A DNA stretch of 36,120 nt from Pseudomonadota bacterium (GTDB lineage: Bacteria; Pseudomonadota; Alphaproteobacteria; Acetobacterales; Acetobacteraceae). The notes under the pieces were generated by a model that was given only the letters and a program-made list of their open reading frames with translations, did no database searches and was not told where the DNA came from. Shown one piece after another: positions 1 through 7,230 of this stretch; the stretch's first letter is position 1, and each line of letters begins with the position of its first letter. Location of the stretch: positions 1 to 36,120 of the forward strand of contig JAJZGI010000022.1 of NCBI GenBank assembly GCA_021798575.1, written 5' to 3'. The position numbers and the translations under genes are program-made.

Positions 1-87
1 GTTGACGCGACGCGCATGGTCGCCCAGCGACTGCACGAGGTACATGACGATGTGGTAGAGGCGCGTGTTAATCGGCTCACCGGACAT
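1..87 (-). CDS. unidentified protein, N-terminal 29 residues only (cut by window edge)
   Basis: An open frame begins at an ATG (complement of 85-87) and runs off the left edge without a stop. The 29 visible residues begin MSGEPINTRLYHIV and look like one amphipathic helix. That is too short to assign a family. The start is supported by a strong sigma70-like promoter (TTGACT, 17-bp spacer, TATAAC) whose expected transcription start falls within a base of the ATG, so the message would be leaderless. No Shine-Dalgarno sequence is present, which agrees with that. Many leaderless genes in GC-rich bacteria are small regulators, but nothing in the peptide proves this. Confidence 0.5.
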   Translation of the reverse strand, partial: MSGEPINTRLYHIVMYLVQSLGDHARRVN

Positions 88-94
88 GTAGTTA

Positions 95-123
95 GTTATA
101 GTGACATTTGATGGGGGAGTCAA
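95..123 (-). promoter_or_regulatory. sigma70-type promoter of the truncated left-edge gene
   Basis: On the minus strand TTGACT (118-123) is followed after exactly 17 bases by TATAAC (95-100). Seven bases further comes the ATG at 85-87. This is close to the consensus and is among the best promoters in the window. The predicted start of transcription is about position 88. Confidence 0.6.
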
Positions 124-157
124 GGGGAATTTGGGGGCGTTTTGGGGTGGTTTGTAG

Positions 158-245
158 ACGATGGATGGCTTCGCTGCGCTCGCCATGACGGCAGAAGGAC
201 TGTCGTGCGCCACGCATGATTCTCGCGATGACGGATGGTATGGAC
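158..245. repeat. REP-like intergenic repeat with two CTCGCSATGACGG modules
   Basis: CTCGCCATGACGG (179-191) and CTCGCGATGACGG (222-234) form a direct repeat differing at one base, each bordered by GGATGG. The first module sits beside GGCTTCGCTGCGCTC. The pattern (GTCATnGCGAGCGnAGCGAAGC..ATCC read on the other strand) resembles intergenic repeats I know from many alphaproteobacterial genomes. It lies between anmK and the left-edge gene and has no coding potential. Confidence 0.5.
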
Positions 246-265
246 AATAGGCGGGGCGCTTGTAT

Positions 266-1351
266 TTATTCTAATTGAGGCGATTGGGTGCGCCCGCCGG
301 TGAGCGGATGGGGCGCGCCCGTCGTCGATGGCAGGGAGATCGGCAGGCCCTTGAGGCTGCGCACCGCGAGAAAGGCGAAGCACTGGGCCTCCAGCGCGTC
401 GCCGTCCCAGCCCGCGGCCTCGACCGGCTGCACCGGAGCTGCAAAATGCGCTTGCAGGCCGCGCATCAGCACCGGGTTCTTGCGGCCGCCGCCGCACACC
501 AGCACGCGCAACGGGTTTGCGGGCAGGCGAAATTCCGTGATCGCGGCGACGCTGAAGGCGGCGAGGGTGGCCGCGGCATCGGCGGGTGACAGGCCGGATG
601 TCGCCGTGTTGATCAGGCTGGAGAAGCTGAGCCGGTCGAGCGATTTGGGCGCGGGACGGGCAAAATAGGGGTGGGAGAGCAGCGTGGCCAGGCGGGCGCT
701 ATCGGGCGTGCCGGAGGCGGCGAGCGCGCCGTTTTTGTCATACGGTTCGCCCAGGTGGCGCTGCGCCAGATCATCGAGCGGGCCGTTGCCGGGGCCGGTG
801 TCGCACGCCAGGACCTCGCCGTTTTTGCCGAGATAGGTGACGTTGGCGACGCCGCCGATGTTTACGATGAGCAGCGGTTTTTCTAGCTTTTCCGCCATGG
901 CGGCGTGGAACAAGGGGGCGAGCGGCGCGCCCTGGCCACCCGCCGCGACATCGGCGGTGCGGAAGTCGTGCACGACGGGCACGCGGCAGAGCAGGGCCAG
1001 CAGGGCTGCGTCGCCGATCTGCCAGGTGCGGCCCCGCTCCGGCGCGTGCAGGATGGTCTGGCCATGAAAGCCGATGACCTCCGCGACCCGCCCGGTGAGC
1101 CCAACGGCCAGCGCGTGGTCACGCGTAACGCGGGCCTCCACCCTGCGCAGAAATGGATCATCGGGTGCGAGTGTGGGTGCGAGATCCAGCAGACGGCGCA
1201 GATCGGCCCGCAGATCATCCTGGTAGGCCAGCATGGCGGTGGGGCCGAAATGGGTGATCCGCTCGCCGTCGGTCTCCAGCCACGCGGCGTCCACCCCGTC
1301 CAGCGAGGTGCCGGACATCAGGCCGATGGCGCGCAGGGTCTGGCTGGTCAT
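266..1351 (-). CDS. anmK: anhydro-N-acetylmuramic acid kinase AnmK
   Basis: The 361-residue product has the full AnmK pattern. The N-terminal phosphate-binding motif MSGTSLDGVD is at residues 12-21, FHGQT near 95-99, and NIGGVAN near 164-170. CDTGPGNG near 183-190 has the catalytic aspartate at 184, and CGGGRKN lies in the C-terminal lobe. The enzyme is an ASKHA-fold cytosolic kinase. It opens the anhydro ring and phosphorylates 1,6-anhydro-MurNAc to MurNAc-6-phosphate during peptidoglycan recycling. The length matches the family (about 360-370). The SD-like GGAGGA abuts the ATG very closely, but only this ATG gives the usual ten-residue lead into MSGTS. Upstream is a palindromic repeat that may carry the promoter. 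No murQ or other recycling gene is next to it. Confidence 0.95.
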   Translation of the reverse strand: MTSQTLRAIGLMSGTSLDGVDAAWLETDGERITHFGPTAMLAYQDDLRADLRRLLDLAPTLAPDDPFLRRVEARVTRDHALAVGLTGRVAEVIGFHGQTILHAPERGRTWQIGDAALLALLCRVPVVHDFRTADVAAGGQGAPLAPLFHAAMAEKLEKPLLIVNIGGVANVTYLGKNGEVLACDTGPGNGPLDDLAQRHLGEPYDKNGALAASGTPDSARLATLLSHPYFARPAPKSLDRLSFSSLINTATSGLSPADAAATLAAFSVAAITEFRLPANPLRVLVCGGGRKNPVLMRGLQAHFAAPVQPVEAAGWDGDALEAQCFAFLAVRSLKGLPISLPSTTGAPHPLTGGRTQSPQLE

Positions 1352-1379
1352 TCCTCCGTTCTATCCGGTGGAATGGGTT

Positions 1380-1407
1380 TTGTTAGAGTATGATCGCTTG
1401 TCATCAA
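1380..1407 (-). promoter_or_regulatory. candidate anmK promoter inside palindromic repeat
   Basis: Reading the minus strand, TTGATG (1402-1407) lies in the loop of the palindrome. Sixteen bases later TAACAA (1380-1385) could act as a -10. The same geometry occurs at the tRNA at the right end of the window, with better hexamers. The -10 here is weak, so this is a tentative call. Confidence 0.35.
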
Positions 1408-1485
1408 TCATACTCTACCTTGTTTTTCGATCAATTTCATTAGTTTGGATCGAATCTGCCGATTTGACTCAAACTAATATTGATC
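1384..1485. repeat. two-hairpin palindromic repeat, copy 1
   Basis: Hairpin one has an 11-bp perfect stem, TAGAGTATGAT (1384-1394) pairing with 1407-1417, around a 12-base loop. Hairpin two pairs GATCAAT (1429-1435) with 1479-1485 and ATTAGTTTG (1439-1447) with 1470-1478. It has a three-base bulge and a small inner AATC/GATT stem. The second hairpin ends on the stop codon of the PAS gene (1485-1487). A second copy of the design lies at 35894-35997. Part of the unit could also serve as terminator for the PAS gene. Confidence 0.7.
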
Positions 1486-1910
1486 TAATTGCCGGCGAGC
1501 TGCTTGCGCAGGCTCCGTATCTCGTTGAAGGTTTTGGTGACATCGCGCATGATCGCCGCGACGCCGGCCATTCTGCCCTGCTCGTCGTGGAAGGGGATGA
1601 TCGTGAATTCCACCGAGATGCGGGTGCCGTCCTGGCGGATGGCGGGGACGGCTAGGACCTCGCCCGCCTGGTAGCGGCTCTCGCCCGTGGCCATGGTTTT
1701 GTCGAACCCATGCCAGTGGCGCTGGCGCAGCGCTTCCGGCGTGATGATATCGAGCGACTGGCCGAGGGCCTCGGCCGGTGAGTGGCCGAAGATGCGCTGC
1801 GCGCCGGCGTTCCAGAAGCGGATTTTGCCCTGGGCGTCGGCGAAGATGACGGCGTCGGCCATTTTATCGACCAAGGTGGAGGCGAACGTTTCGGGATCGA
1901 AATCTCCCAT
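1485..1910 (-). CDS. single PAS-domain sensory protein
   Basis: The 141-residue protein is essentially one PAS domain (about residues 12-125). It shows the typical WNAGAQRIFG turn, a middle helix RHWHGFDKTMATGESRY, and the strands RQDGTRISVEFT and GVAAIMRDVT. A short helical tail (FNEIRSLRKQL) follows. There is no kinase, GGDEF, HTH or methyl-accepting output domain, so it must signal by protein contact or be a stand-alone ligand or redox module. His65 sits where FixL has its proximal haem ligand (spacing to the MATGE motif is the same), but the FixL arginine twenty residues later is valine. Haem binding is therefore only a possibility. The gene lies downstream of oxc on the same strand, separated by a strong hairpin. 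Partner unknown. Confidence 0.85.
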   Translation of the reverse strand: MGDFDPETFASTLVDKMADAVIFADAQGKIRFWNAGAQRIFGHSPAEALGQSLDIITPEALRQRHWHGFDKTMATGESRYQAGEVLAVPAIRQDGTRISVEFTIIPFHDEQGRMAGVAAIMRDVTKTFNEIRSLRKQLAGN

Positions 1911-1961
1911 GGATCTTGTCCTGGTTCAGGCCATCATGGATCTGGCCGGAGACTGGCGCAT

Positions 1962-1993
1962 CAAGGCTGGATCGGTTCGGCGATCCAGCCTTG
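1962..1993 (-). terminator. hairpin after oxc
   Basis: CAAGGCTGGATCG (1962-1974) pairs perfectly over 13 bp with 1981-1993 around a six-base loop. It starts 12 bases after the oxc stop codon, reading the minus strand. No T-run follows it, so it may be a weak terminator or an mRNA 3-prime stabiliser before the PAS gene. Confidence 0.55.
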
Positions 1994-2005
1994 AACGATA
2001 CTGCA

Positions 2006-3694
2006 CTAGTGGGCGATCGCCAGTTTCGGGTTGAGGTTCTGGATGTGGCCGCTCTCGGTGCCTGCTGTCGGGTCGATCATGCAGTTGATGAGGGTGGGTT
2101 TGCCCGAGGCCAGCGCGTCACGTAGCGCCTGGGTGAGGCTCTTGGTGTCCTCGACATGATAGCCGACACCGCCGAAGGCCTCCATCATCTTCTCGTAGCG
2201 CGCGCCGGGGACGAAGCCGGTCGGCGAGGGGGCCGAGCCATCCTCGTCACCGCGATAGATGCCGCCATTGTTGAAGACAAGCACCACGATGGGGAGCTTG
2301 TAGCGGCAGATTGTCTCCACCTCCATGCCGCTGAAGCCAAAGGCGCTGTCCCCCTCGATGGCGACGACCGGCTGGCCGCTGACGGCCGCGGCGCCGACGG
2401 CGTAGCCCATGCCGATGCCCATGATGCCCCAGGTGCCGCTATCCAGCCGCTTGCGGGGCTTGTCCATGTCGATGATGTTGCGGGCGAAATCGAGCGTGTT
2501 CGCGCCCTCATTCACGATATAGACATCCGGGTGGTCGGCGATGCCCGCGCGCACGGCGCGCAGGGCGCTGGAGAAGTTCATCGGCGACGGGTCGGCGTTC
2601 AAAAGCCCGGCCATGCGGTCGATGTTCTTGCGCTTGCGCTCACCGATGCCGTTCGTCCATTCCTCGGCCACCTGGACCTGCTTGGGCTTGAGCGCCTTGA
2701 GGAAGGCTTTCATCGAGGATTTGATGTCGCCGATGACCGGGCCCGCGATGGGGCGATTGCTGTCCATCTCGGTGGACTGAATGTCCAGCTGGATGTAGGC
2801 GGTCTTCTCGGACCATAGCGGCGGCTTGCCGTGCGAGAGCAGCCAGTTGAGGCGGGCGCCGACCAGCATCACCACGTCCGCCTGGCCGATGGCATACGAC
2901 CTGGCCGCGGCGGCGGATTGCGGATGGCTGTCCGGCAGGACGCCCTTGGCCATCGACATCGGCAGGAAGGGAATGCCGGTCTGCTCGATGAAACGGCGGA
3001 TCTCTTCATCTGCCTGCGCGTAGGCGGCGCCTTTGCCAAGGATGATGAGCGGGCGCTTCGCCTTCTCCAGCATCGAGATGGCGCGCGTGATGGAGGCGTC
3101 ATCGGGGATGTGCGCGGGGGCGGGATCGACCACCTTGATGAGGGATTTTTTGCCTTCCTCGGCGTCGATCGTGGCGCCGAGGACCTCGGCGGTGAGATCG
3201 AGATAGACGCCGCCCGGCCGGCCCGAGACCGCGGCGCGGATGGCGCGGGCGACGCCGACGCCGATATCCTGCGGCCGGTTGATGCGGAAGGACGCCTTGG
3301 CGTAGGGTTTGGCGGCGGTCATCTGGTCGAGCTCTTCATAGTCGCCCTGCTCGAGATCGATGATCGCGCGGTCGCTTGAGCCGCTGATGAGGATCATCGG
3401 GAAGCAGTTGGTGGTGGCGTTGGCCAGCGCCAGCATCCCGTTGAGAAAGCCCGGGCCGGAGACGGTGATGCAGACGCCCGGCTTCTGGGTGATGTAGCCC
3501 GCGATGGCGGCGGCGTTGCCCGCGTTCTGCTCATGGCGAAAGCCGTAATATTTCAGGCCCTGGGCCTGCATGAGGCGGGTTAGGTCGGTGATCGGGATTC
3601 CGGCAACACCATAAACCGTATCGATGCCGTTGAGCTTCAGCGCGTCGATGATGAGGTGAAACCCGTCGGTCATAGAAGTTGTGTGTGCGTCCAT
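2006..3694 (-). CDS. oxc: oxalyl-CoA decarboxylase
   Basis: This 562-residue thiamine-diphosphate enzyme converts oxalyl-CoA to formyl-CoA and CO2. Residues 1-190 are the pyrimidine domain, with the cofactor glutamate in RHEQNAG (Glu55). The pair Tyr119-Glu120 in QGDYEEL corresponds to the active-site Tyr/Glu of Oxalobacter OXC. A central ADP-binding domain follows. The C-terminal diphosphate domain carries [13 protein letters not shown] and [11 protein letters not shown], the Mg-ThDP motif. The glycine/serine-containing C-terminal tail [11 protein letters not shown] is the family's substrate lid. Length and motifs set it apart from acetolactate synthase. AGGAG lies 9-10 bases before the ATG. 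frc, its partner, lies upstream on the same strand but is separated by a clear terminator, so oxc may have its own promoter. Confidence 0.96.
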   Translation of the reverse strand: MDAHTTSMTDGFHLIIDALKLNGIDTVYGVAGIPITDLTRLMQAQGLKYYGFRHEQNAGNAAAIAGYITQKPGVCITVSGPGFLNGMLALANATTNCFPMILISGSSDRAIIDLEQGDYEELDQMTAAKPYAKASFRINRPQDIGVGVARAIRAAVSGRPGGVYLDLTAEVLGATIDAEEGKKSLIKVVDPAPAHIPDDASITRAISMLEKAKRPLIILGKGAAYAQADEEIRRFIEQTGIPFLPMSMAKGVLPDSHPQSAAAARSYAIGQADVVMLVGARLNWLLSHGKPPLWSEKTAYIQLDIQSTEMDSNRPIAGPVIGDIKSSMKAFLKALKPKQVQVAEEWTNGIGERKRKNIDRMAGLLNADPSPMNFSSALRAVRAGIADHPDVYIVNEGANTLDFARNIIDMDKPRKRLDSGTWGIMGIGMGYAVGAAAVSGQPVVAIEGDSAFGFSGMEVETICRYKLPIVVLVFNNGGIYRGDEDGSAPSPTGFVPGARYEKMMEAFGGVGYHVEDTKSLTQALRDALASGKPTLINCMIDPTAGTESGHIQNLNPKLAIAH

Positions 3695-3795
3695 CGTGTA
3701 GGCTCCTCGAATTTCCTGTCCTGCTTGCTGTCAGCGGGTGGGGCATGGATTAAAATGAGTGACGCTCGCACCGGAGGGCCCGATGCGCGCGAGGG

Positions 3796-3828
3796 AAATA
3801 AAAATCGGGCCGCGAAGTGCGGCCCGAT
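3796..3828 (-). terminator. rho-independent terminator after frc
   Basis: ATCGGGCCGC (3804-3813) and GCGGCCCGAT (3819-3828) form a perfect 10-bp GC-rich stem around GAAGT. On the minus strand it is followed by TTTTATTT. It starts ten bases after the frc stop, in the right orientation. Confidence 0.85.
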
Positions 3829-3838
3829 GCTGGAGACT

Positions 3839-5107
3839 TCAGACGACTTTCGCCTCGCGGAGCTGCTGGATCTTGTCCTTCGAGTAGCCAAGGCCGGTCA
3901 GGACTTCATCGGTGTGCTCGCCCAGGAGCGGGGCGCCGGTGATCGAGGGCTTGAAGCCCGAGAACTTGATCGGGCTGCCGACGGTGAGGTACTTGCCGCG
4001 CTTCTTCTGCTCGACCTCGACGATGGTGCCGGTGGCGCGCAGATCCGGGCTCTCCTCGATCTCCTTCATGCTCAGCACCGGGGCGCAGGGGATGTCGAAC
4101 TTGCGCAGCACGTCGACCGCCTCGAACTTGGTTTTGTCGGCCAGCCATTTCTCGATATCCGCGAAGATCTCGAAAATATGCGGCTGGCGGGCGCGAGGGG
4201 TCATGTAGGCGGGGTCGTTGGCCCATTCCGGCTTGCCGATGGCCTTGCAGATCGGCTCCCAGACATGGTCCTGGATGGTGAAGTAGATGTAGGCGTTCGG
4301 GTCGGTCTCCCAGCCCTTGCACTTCAGGATCCAGCCGGGCTGGCCACCGCCGCCGGCGTTGCCGCCACGCGGCACGACATCGGAGAAGGTGCCGAATTCA
4401 CCATCCGCACGGACCGGATACTGCGGATATTCCTCGAGGTAGCCGACCTTGTCCAGCCGCTGCTGATCACGCAGCTTGACGCGGCAGAGGTTGATCACCG
4501 CATCCTGCATCGAGACCGCGACCTTCTGGCCCTTGCCGGTCTTCTCGCGGCTGATGAGCGCGGTGAGAATGCCGATGACCAGATGCATGCCGGTGTTGCT
4601 GTCCCCCAACGCCGCCGCGCTGATGGTCGGCGGGCCGTCCCAAAAGCCGGTGGTGGAGGCAGAGCCGCCGGCGCACTGCGCCACGTTCTCGTAGACCTTG
4701 AGGTCGGAGTAGGAATGGCCGTCCGAGAAGCCCTTGACCGAGCCGAAGATGAGGCGCGGGTTGAGCTTGTGGATATGCTCCCAGGTGAAGCCCATGCGAT
4801 CCAGCGCGCCGGGGGCGAAATTCTCGACCAGCACATCGGCCTCGCGGATCAGCTTCTCCATGATCTCCTTGCCGTCGGCGCTCTTGGGGTTCAGCTCGAG
4901 CGATTTTTTGTTGCTGTTGAGCATCGTGAAATACAGCGCGTCGAGATCCTCGATGTCGCGAAGCTGACGGCGGGTGACGTCGCCGACGCCGGGGCGCTCG
5001 ATCTTCAGTACGTCCGCGCCGAACCAGGCCAGCAGCTGAGTGCAGGCGGGACCGGCCTGCACGGCGGTGAAGTCAAGAACCTTAATTCCTTCGAGTGGTA
5101 GGCTCAT
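3839..5107 (-). CDS. frc: formyl-CoA:oxalate CoA-transferase
   Basis: The 422-residue protein is a class III CoA-transferase. It moves CoA from formyl-CoA to oxalate, supplying oxalyl-CoA to Oxc and releasing formate. The N-terminus [16 protein letters not shown] and the segment [14 protein letters not shown] are family signatures. The catalytic aspartate of GDSNTGMH is at residue 169, the same number as in the Oxalobacter enzyme. The glycine loop [11 protein letters not shown] near residues 247-257 matches the mobile active-site loop of true Frc and argues against a carnitine or other CaiB-like transferase. AGGAG is 11 bases before the ATG. It is followed by a strong terminator and then oxc. 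The upstream leader is unusually long (see the promoter near 5370). Confidence 0.96.
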   Translation of the reverse strand: MSLPLEGIKVLDFTAVQAGPACTQLLAWFGADVLKIERPGVGDVTRRQLRDIEDLDALYFTMLNSNKKSLELNPKSADGKEIMEKLIREADVLVENFAPGALDRMGFTWEHIHKLNPRLIFGSVKGFSDGHSYSDLKVYENVAQCAGGSASTTGFWDGPPTISAAALGDSNTGMHLVIGILTALISREKTGKGQKVAVSMQDAVINLCRVKLRDQQRLDKVGYLEEYPQYPVRADGEFGTFSDVVPRGGNAGGGGQPGWILKCKGWETDPNAYIYFTIQDHVWEPICKAIGKPEWANDPAYMTPRARQPHIFEIFADIEKWLADKTKFEAVDVLRKFDIPCAPVLSMKEIEESPDLRATGTIVEVEQKKRGKYLTVGSPIKFSGFKPSITGAPLLGEHTDEVLTGLGYSKDKIQQLREAKVV

Positions 5108-5448
5108 GTCTGCTCTCTCCTATGGTATATTTTTATGCAATAGATGTTGCGGGCGCGCCTGTTGCGAGGTTGACCCCGCCGGACACGCGGCACCGTGATT
5201 GAAGCAAAGCGAGGCGGAGCAACGGTTGAGACAGGCCGGACCGCTGGACATGTTGGAAGCCGCCGGGATGAGCACAAGACCTATGCCCGCCACACCGTAA
5301 CACGCCGCCGCCTGGGATTGCCGTCATACGTTTTTTCCGTCTCCTTCCTTTGTATGTTGTATGCCAGATATCGGCCCGTGTCTAGCCGGGTTGGGCGGTT
5401 CAGGCGCGGAGGGATGCCCTGGGTTGCAGGATTCGCAGCGCGGGAAGA
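5108..5448. other. 341-base intergenic leader between leuA and frc
   Basis: This gap holds no convincing gene. Seen from the minus strand it contains a promoter-like pair at 5356-5384, then a purine-rich GGAAGGAG (around 5339-5346) and an ATG at 5325-5327. That ATG opens a 64-codon frame ending at 5133 with no recognisable family and ordinary, non-coding-like composition. An A/T-rich stretch (around 5120-5145) directly precedes the frc ribosome site. The simplest reading is a 5-prime untranslated leader of about 240 bases for frc. A leader ORF is possible but unproven. Confidence 0.4.
5356..5384 (-). promoter_or_regulatory. candidate frc promoter
   Basis: On the minus strand TAGACA (5379-5384) is followed after 17 bases by TACAAC (5356-5361). 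Transcription would start about 5349, some 240 bases ahead of frc. The repeated CATACAACATACAA stretch just there could be an operator, as short repeats of this kind often are, but no regulator can be named. Confidence 0.35.
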
Positions 5449-7023
5449 TTACGCTGAGAGCGCGGCCGGGGCCTGGCGGGTGCGTTTCACGATCAGCTTG
5501 TTCAATGCGTGGATATAGGCACGCGCGGCGGCCACGATCGTGTCCGTGTCCGCGCCCTGGCCGTCCACCAGCTTGCCGTCCTCCTCCAGCCGCACGGTGC
5601 AGCGCGCCTGGGCGTCGGTGCCCTCTGTCACCGCGCCGACCGAGAACAGCCGCAGCTCCGCCGTGTGCGGGAAGATTTGCAGAATTGCGTTGAAGGTTGC
5701 GTCGACCGGGCCGTCGCCCCGCGCATCGGCGCTGTGCGGCACGCCGTCCACCTCCAGCTCCAGCAGCGCGCGGGGCTGGGTTTTGGAGCCCGCCCAGAGC
5801 TCCAGCGAGATGAATTTGATGCGCTGGTGGTCGCGGGTGACCTCGTCATCCACCAGGGCCACGATGTCGTCGTCGTAGACGATCTTCTTGCGGTCGGCGA
5901 GATCCTTGAAGCGCTGGAAGGCGACTTGCAGCGCATTATCGCCCAGCTCGCCATAGCCCAGGGCGTTCAACTTGTCGCGGAAGGCGGCGCGGCCGGAGTG
6001 TTTGCCCATCACCAGCACCGTCTTGTTCCAGCCGACGCTCTCGGGTGTCATGATCTCGTAGGTCGCGGCGTTTTTCAGCATTCCGTCCTGGTGGATGCCG
6101 GATTCATGGGCGAAGGCGTTGCGACCGACGATCGCCTTGTTGGGCTGCACATCGAAGCCGGTGATCGCCGCCAGCAGTTTCGAGGTGCGCAGGATGCGGG
6201 TGCTCTCGATGTTATGCGTGTAAGGGGCTGCGTCCGGGCGGGTGCGGATTGCCATCACCAGCTCCTCCAGCGCGGCATTGCCCGCCCGCTCGCCGATGCC
6301 GTTGATCGTGCATTCAACCTGCCGCGCGCCTGCACCCAGCGCGGCCAGCGTGTTGGCGACCGCCAGGCCGAGGTCGTTATGACAGTGTGCCGAGAGGATG
6401 ATGTTCTCCGCACCCGGCACGCGGGTTTTCACCATGCTGAATATCCGCGCCATATCCTCCGGCACCGCATAGCCCACGGTATCTGGGATGTTGATGGTGG
6501 TGGCGCCGGCCTTGATGGCCGCCTCGACGCAGCGGCACAGGAAATCCGCCTCCGTGCGGGTGCCGTCCTCGGCGGACCATTCCACGTCATCGGTGAAATC
6601 GCGCGCCAGGGTGACGGAGGTGGTGACGAGTGCAAGCACGGCCTCGGGCTCCAGGCGCAACTTGTATTTCATGTGCAGGGGACTGGTAGAGATGAAGGTG
6701 TGGATACGCCGACGCTCCGCCGGGGCAACCGCCTCCGCCGCGCGCAGGATATCCTCCCGGCCGGAGCGCGCCAGCCCGGCGATGACCGGGCCTTTCACCG
6801 CCTGGGCGATGCGCCGCACGCTCTCATAATCACCCGTGCTGGCGATGGGAAAGCCGGCCTCCAGGACATCGACGCCGAGCTCGGCCAGGATCTCCGCCAT
6901 GCGGAGTTTTTCGTCCAGATTCATCGAAAAGCCGGGCGACTGCTCGCCATCGCGCAGGGTGGTATCGAAAACAATGACGCGTTTTGGGTCTATTTTGCCG
7001 AAATTCGGGTGGTTGAGGGTCAT
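5449..7023 (-). CDS. leuA: 2-isopropylmalate synthase LeuA
   Basis: The 524-residue enzyme condenses acetyl-CoA with 2-oxoisovalerate, the first committed step of leucine synthesis. The N-terminal TIM barrel begins with DTTLRDGEQSPGFSM and carries the metal-binding SAHCHNDLGLA and the NGIGERAGN loop. The C-terminal third (about 395-520) is the leucine-sensing LeuA dimer domain. I chose the ATG at 7021-7023 because MTLNHPNFGKIDPKRV fits the family's N-terminus. A longer in-frame version from 7206 would run through a leader peptide and hairpin and adds 61 residues of low-complexity, unrelated sequence. Regulation by attenuation is likely: see the leader peptide and hairpin upstream. Confidence 0.95.
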   Translation of the reverse strand: MTLNHPNFGKIDPKRVIVFDTTLRDGEQSPGFSMNLDEKLRMAEILAELGVDVLEAGFPIASTGDYESVRRIAQAVKGPVIAGLARSGREDILRAAEAVAPAERRRIHTFISTSPLHMKYKLRLEPEAVLALVTTSVTLARDFTDDVEWSAEDGTRTEADFLCRCVEAAIKAGATTINIPDTVGYAVPEDMARIFSMVKTRVPGAENIILSAHCHNDLGLAVANTLAALGAGARQVECTINGIGERAGNAALEELVMAIRTRPDAAPYTHNIESTRILRTSKLLAAITGFDVQPNKAIVGRNAFAHESGIHQDGMLKNAATYEIMTPESVGWNKTVLVMGKHSGRAAFRDKLNALGYGELGDNALQVAFQRFKDLADRKKIVYDDDIVALVDDEVTRDHQRIKFISLELWAGSKTQPRALLELEVDGVPHSADARGDGPVDATFNAILQIFPHTAELRLFSVGAVTEGTDAQARCTVRLEEDGKLVDGQGADTDTIVAAARAYIHALNKLIVKRTRQAPAALSA

Positions 7024-7076
7024 TTCAGGGTTCCGTTGTAATGCCAGATGGTGGGGTTGAGAGGCATTCCCCTGAA
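7024..7076 (-). promoter_or_regulatory. leuA attenuator-type hairpin covering the start codon
   Basis: On the minus strand TTCAGGG (complement of 7070-7076) pairs with CCCTGAA (complement of 7024-7030). Inside it AATGCC (complement of 7063-7068) pairs with GGCATT (complement of 7040-7045). The last arm touches the leuA ATG, so folding would hide the ribosome site. It lies just after the leader peptide, where an attenuator is expected. A 15-codon ORF (MPLNPTIWHYNGTLK) also ends here in an ATGA overlap with leuA and may couple translation. Confidence 0.5.
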
Positions 7077-7099
7077 CGATGGCGCGCGACCGCGCGGCT

Positions 7100-7159
7100 C
7101 TACGCCCAGGGGCGGATAAGTCGAAGGAGCAGCCCGGAAATTGGGGTGGCGATGACCAT
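7100..7159 (-). CDS. leucine leader peptide (LeuL-like), 19 residues
   Basis: An ATG at 7157-7159 opens a 19-codon frame reading MVIATPISGLLLRLIRPWA and stopping at TAG (7100-7102). Four of its residues in a six-residue span (GLLLRL) are leucine, using CTG, CTC, CTT and CTT. This is the classical composition of a leu-operon leader that senses charged leucine tRNA by ribosome stalling. It lies 76 bases before leuA, with a start-masking hairpin between them. There is no SD; the promoter-like TTGCGG-17-TAATTC just upstream puts the transcript start within a few bases of the ATG, so it is probably leaderless, as in some alphaproteobacterial attenuators. Too short for homology; the call rests on composition and position. 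Confidence 0.6.
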   Translation of the reverse strand: MVIATPISGLLLRLIRPWA

Positions 7160-7162
7160 GGG

Positions 7163-7191
7163 AGCAGAATTATGCCAGATTCCGGTGGGCC
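7163..7191 (-). promoter_or_regulatory. candidate promoter of leuL-leuA
   Basis: On the minus strand TTGCGG is followed after 17 bases by TAATTC, with an overlapping CATAAT. Either -10 places the transcript start 1-4 bases ahead of the leader-peptide ATG. It lies in the gap after the AraC-type regulator's stop codon. Hexamers are imperfect. Confidence 0.4.
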
Positions 7192-7230
7192 GCAAGTTTT
7201 GCGCACGGGGCTTTGAGAAACGGCGCGCTG

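Noticed and set aside
2006-3694. Acetolactate synthase or another ThDP decarboxylase instead of oxc
   Set aside because: The Tyr-Glu pair, C-terminal lid and frc neighbour are those of oxalyl-CoA decarboxylase.
3656-5101. 481-codon plus-strand open frame opposite frc
   Set aside because: It is the antisense shadow of a clear frc gene. GC-rich DNA gives long empty frames on the other strand; the product is arginine/glycine/alanine-rich with no domain.
5133-5327. 64-codon minus-strand frame in the frc leader as a gene
   Set aside because: It has a purine-rich site 13 bases ahead and a promoter, but no recognisable sequence; kept only as a possible leader ORF.
5509-7041. 510-codon plus-strand open frame opposite leuA
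   Set aside because: Antisense shadow of leuA; low-complexity product.
7024-7206. 61-residue N-terminal extension of LeuA
   Set aside because: It would run through the leader peptide and hairpin and has no match to LeuA N-termini.
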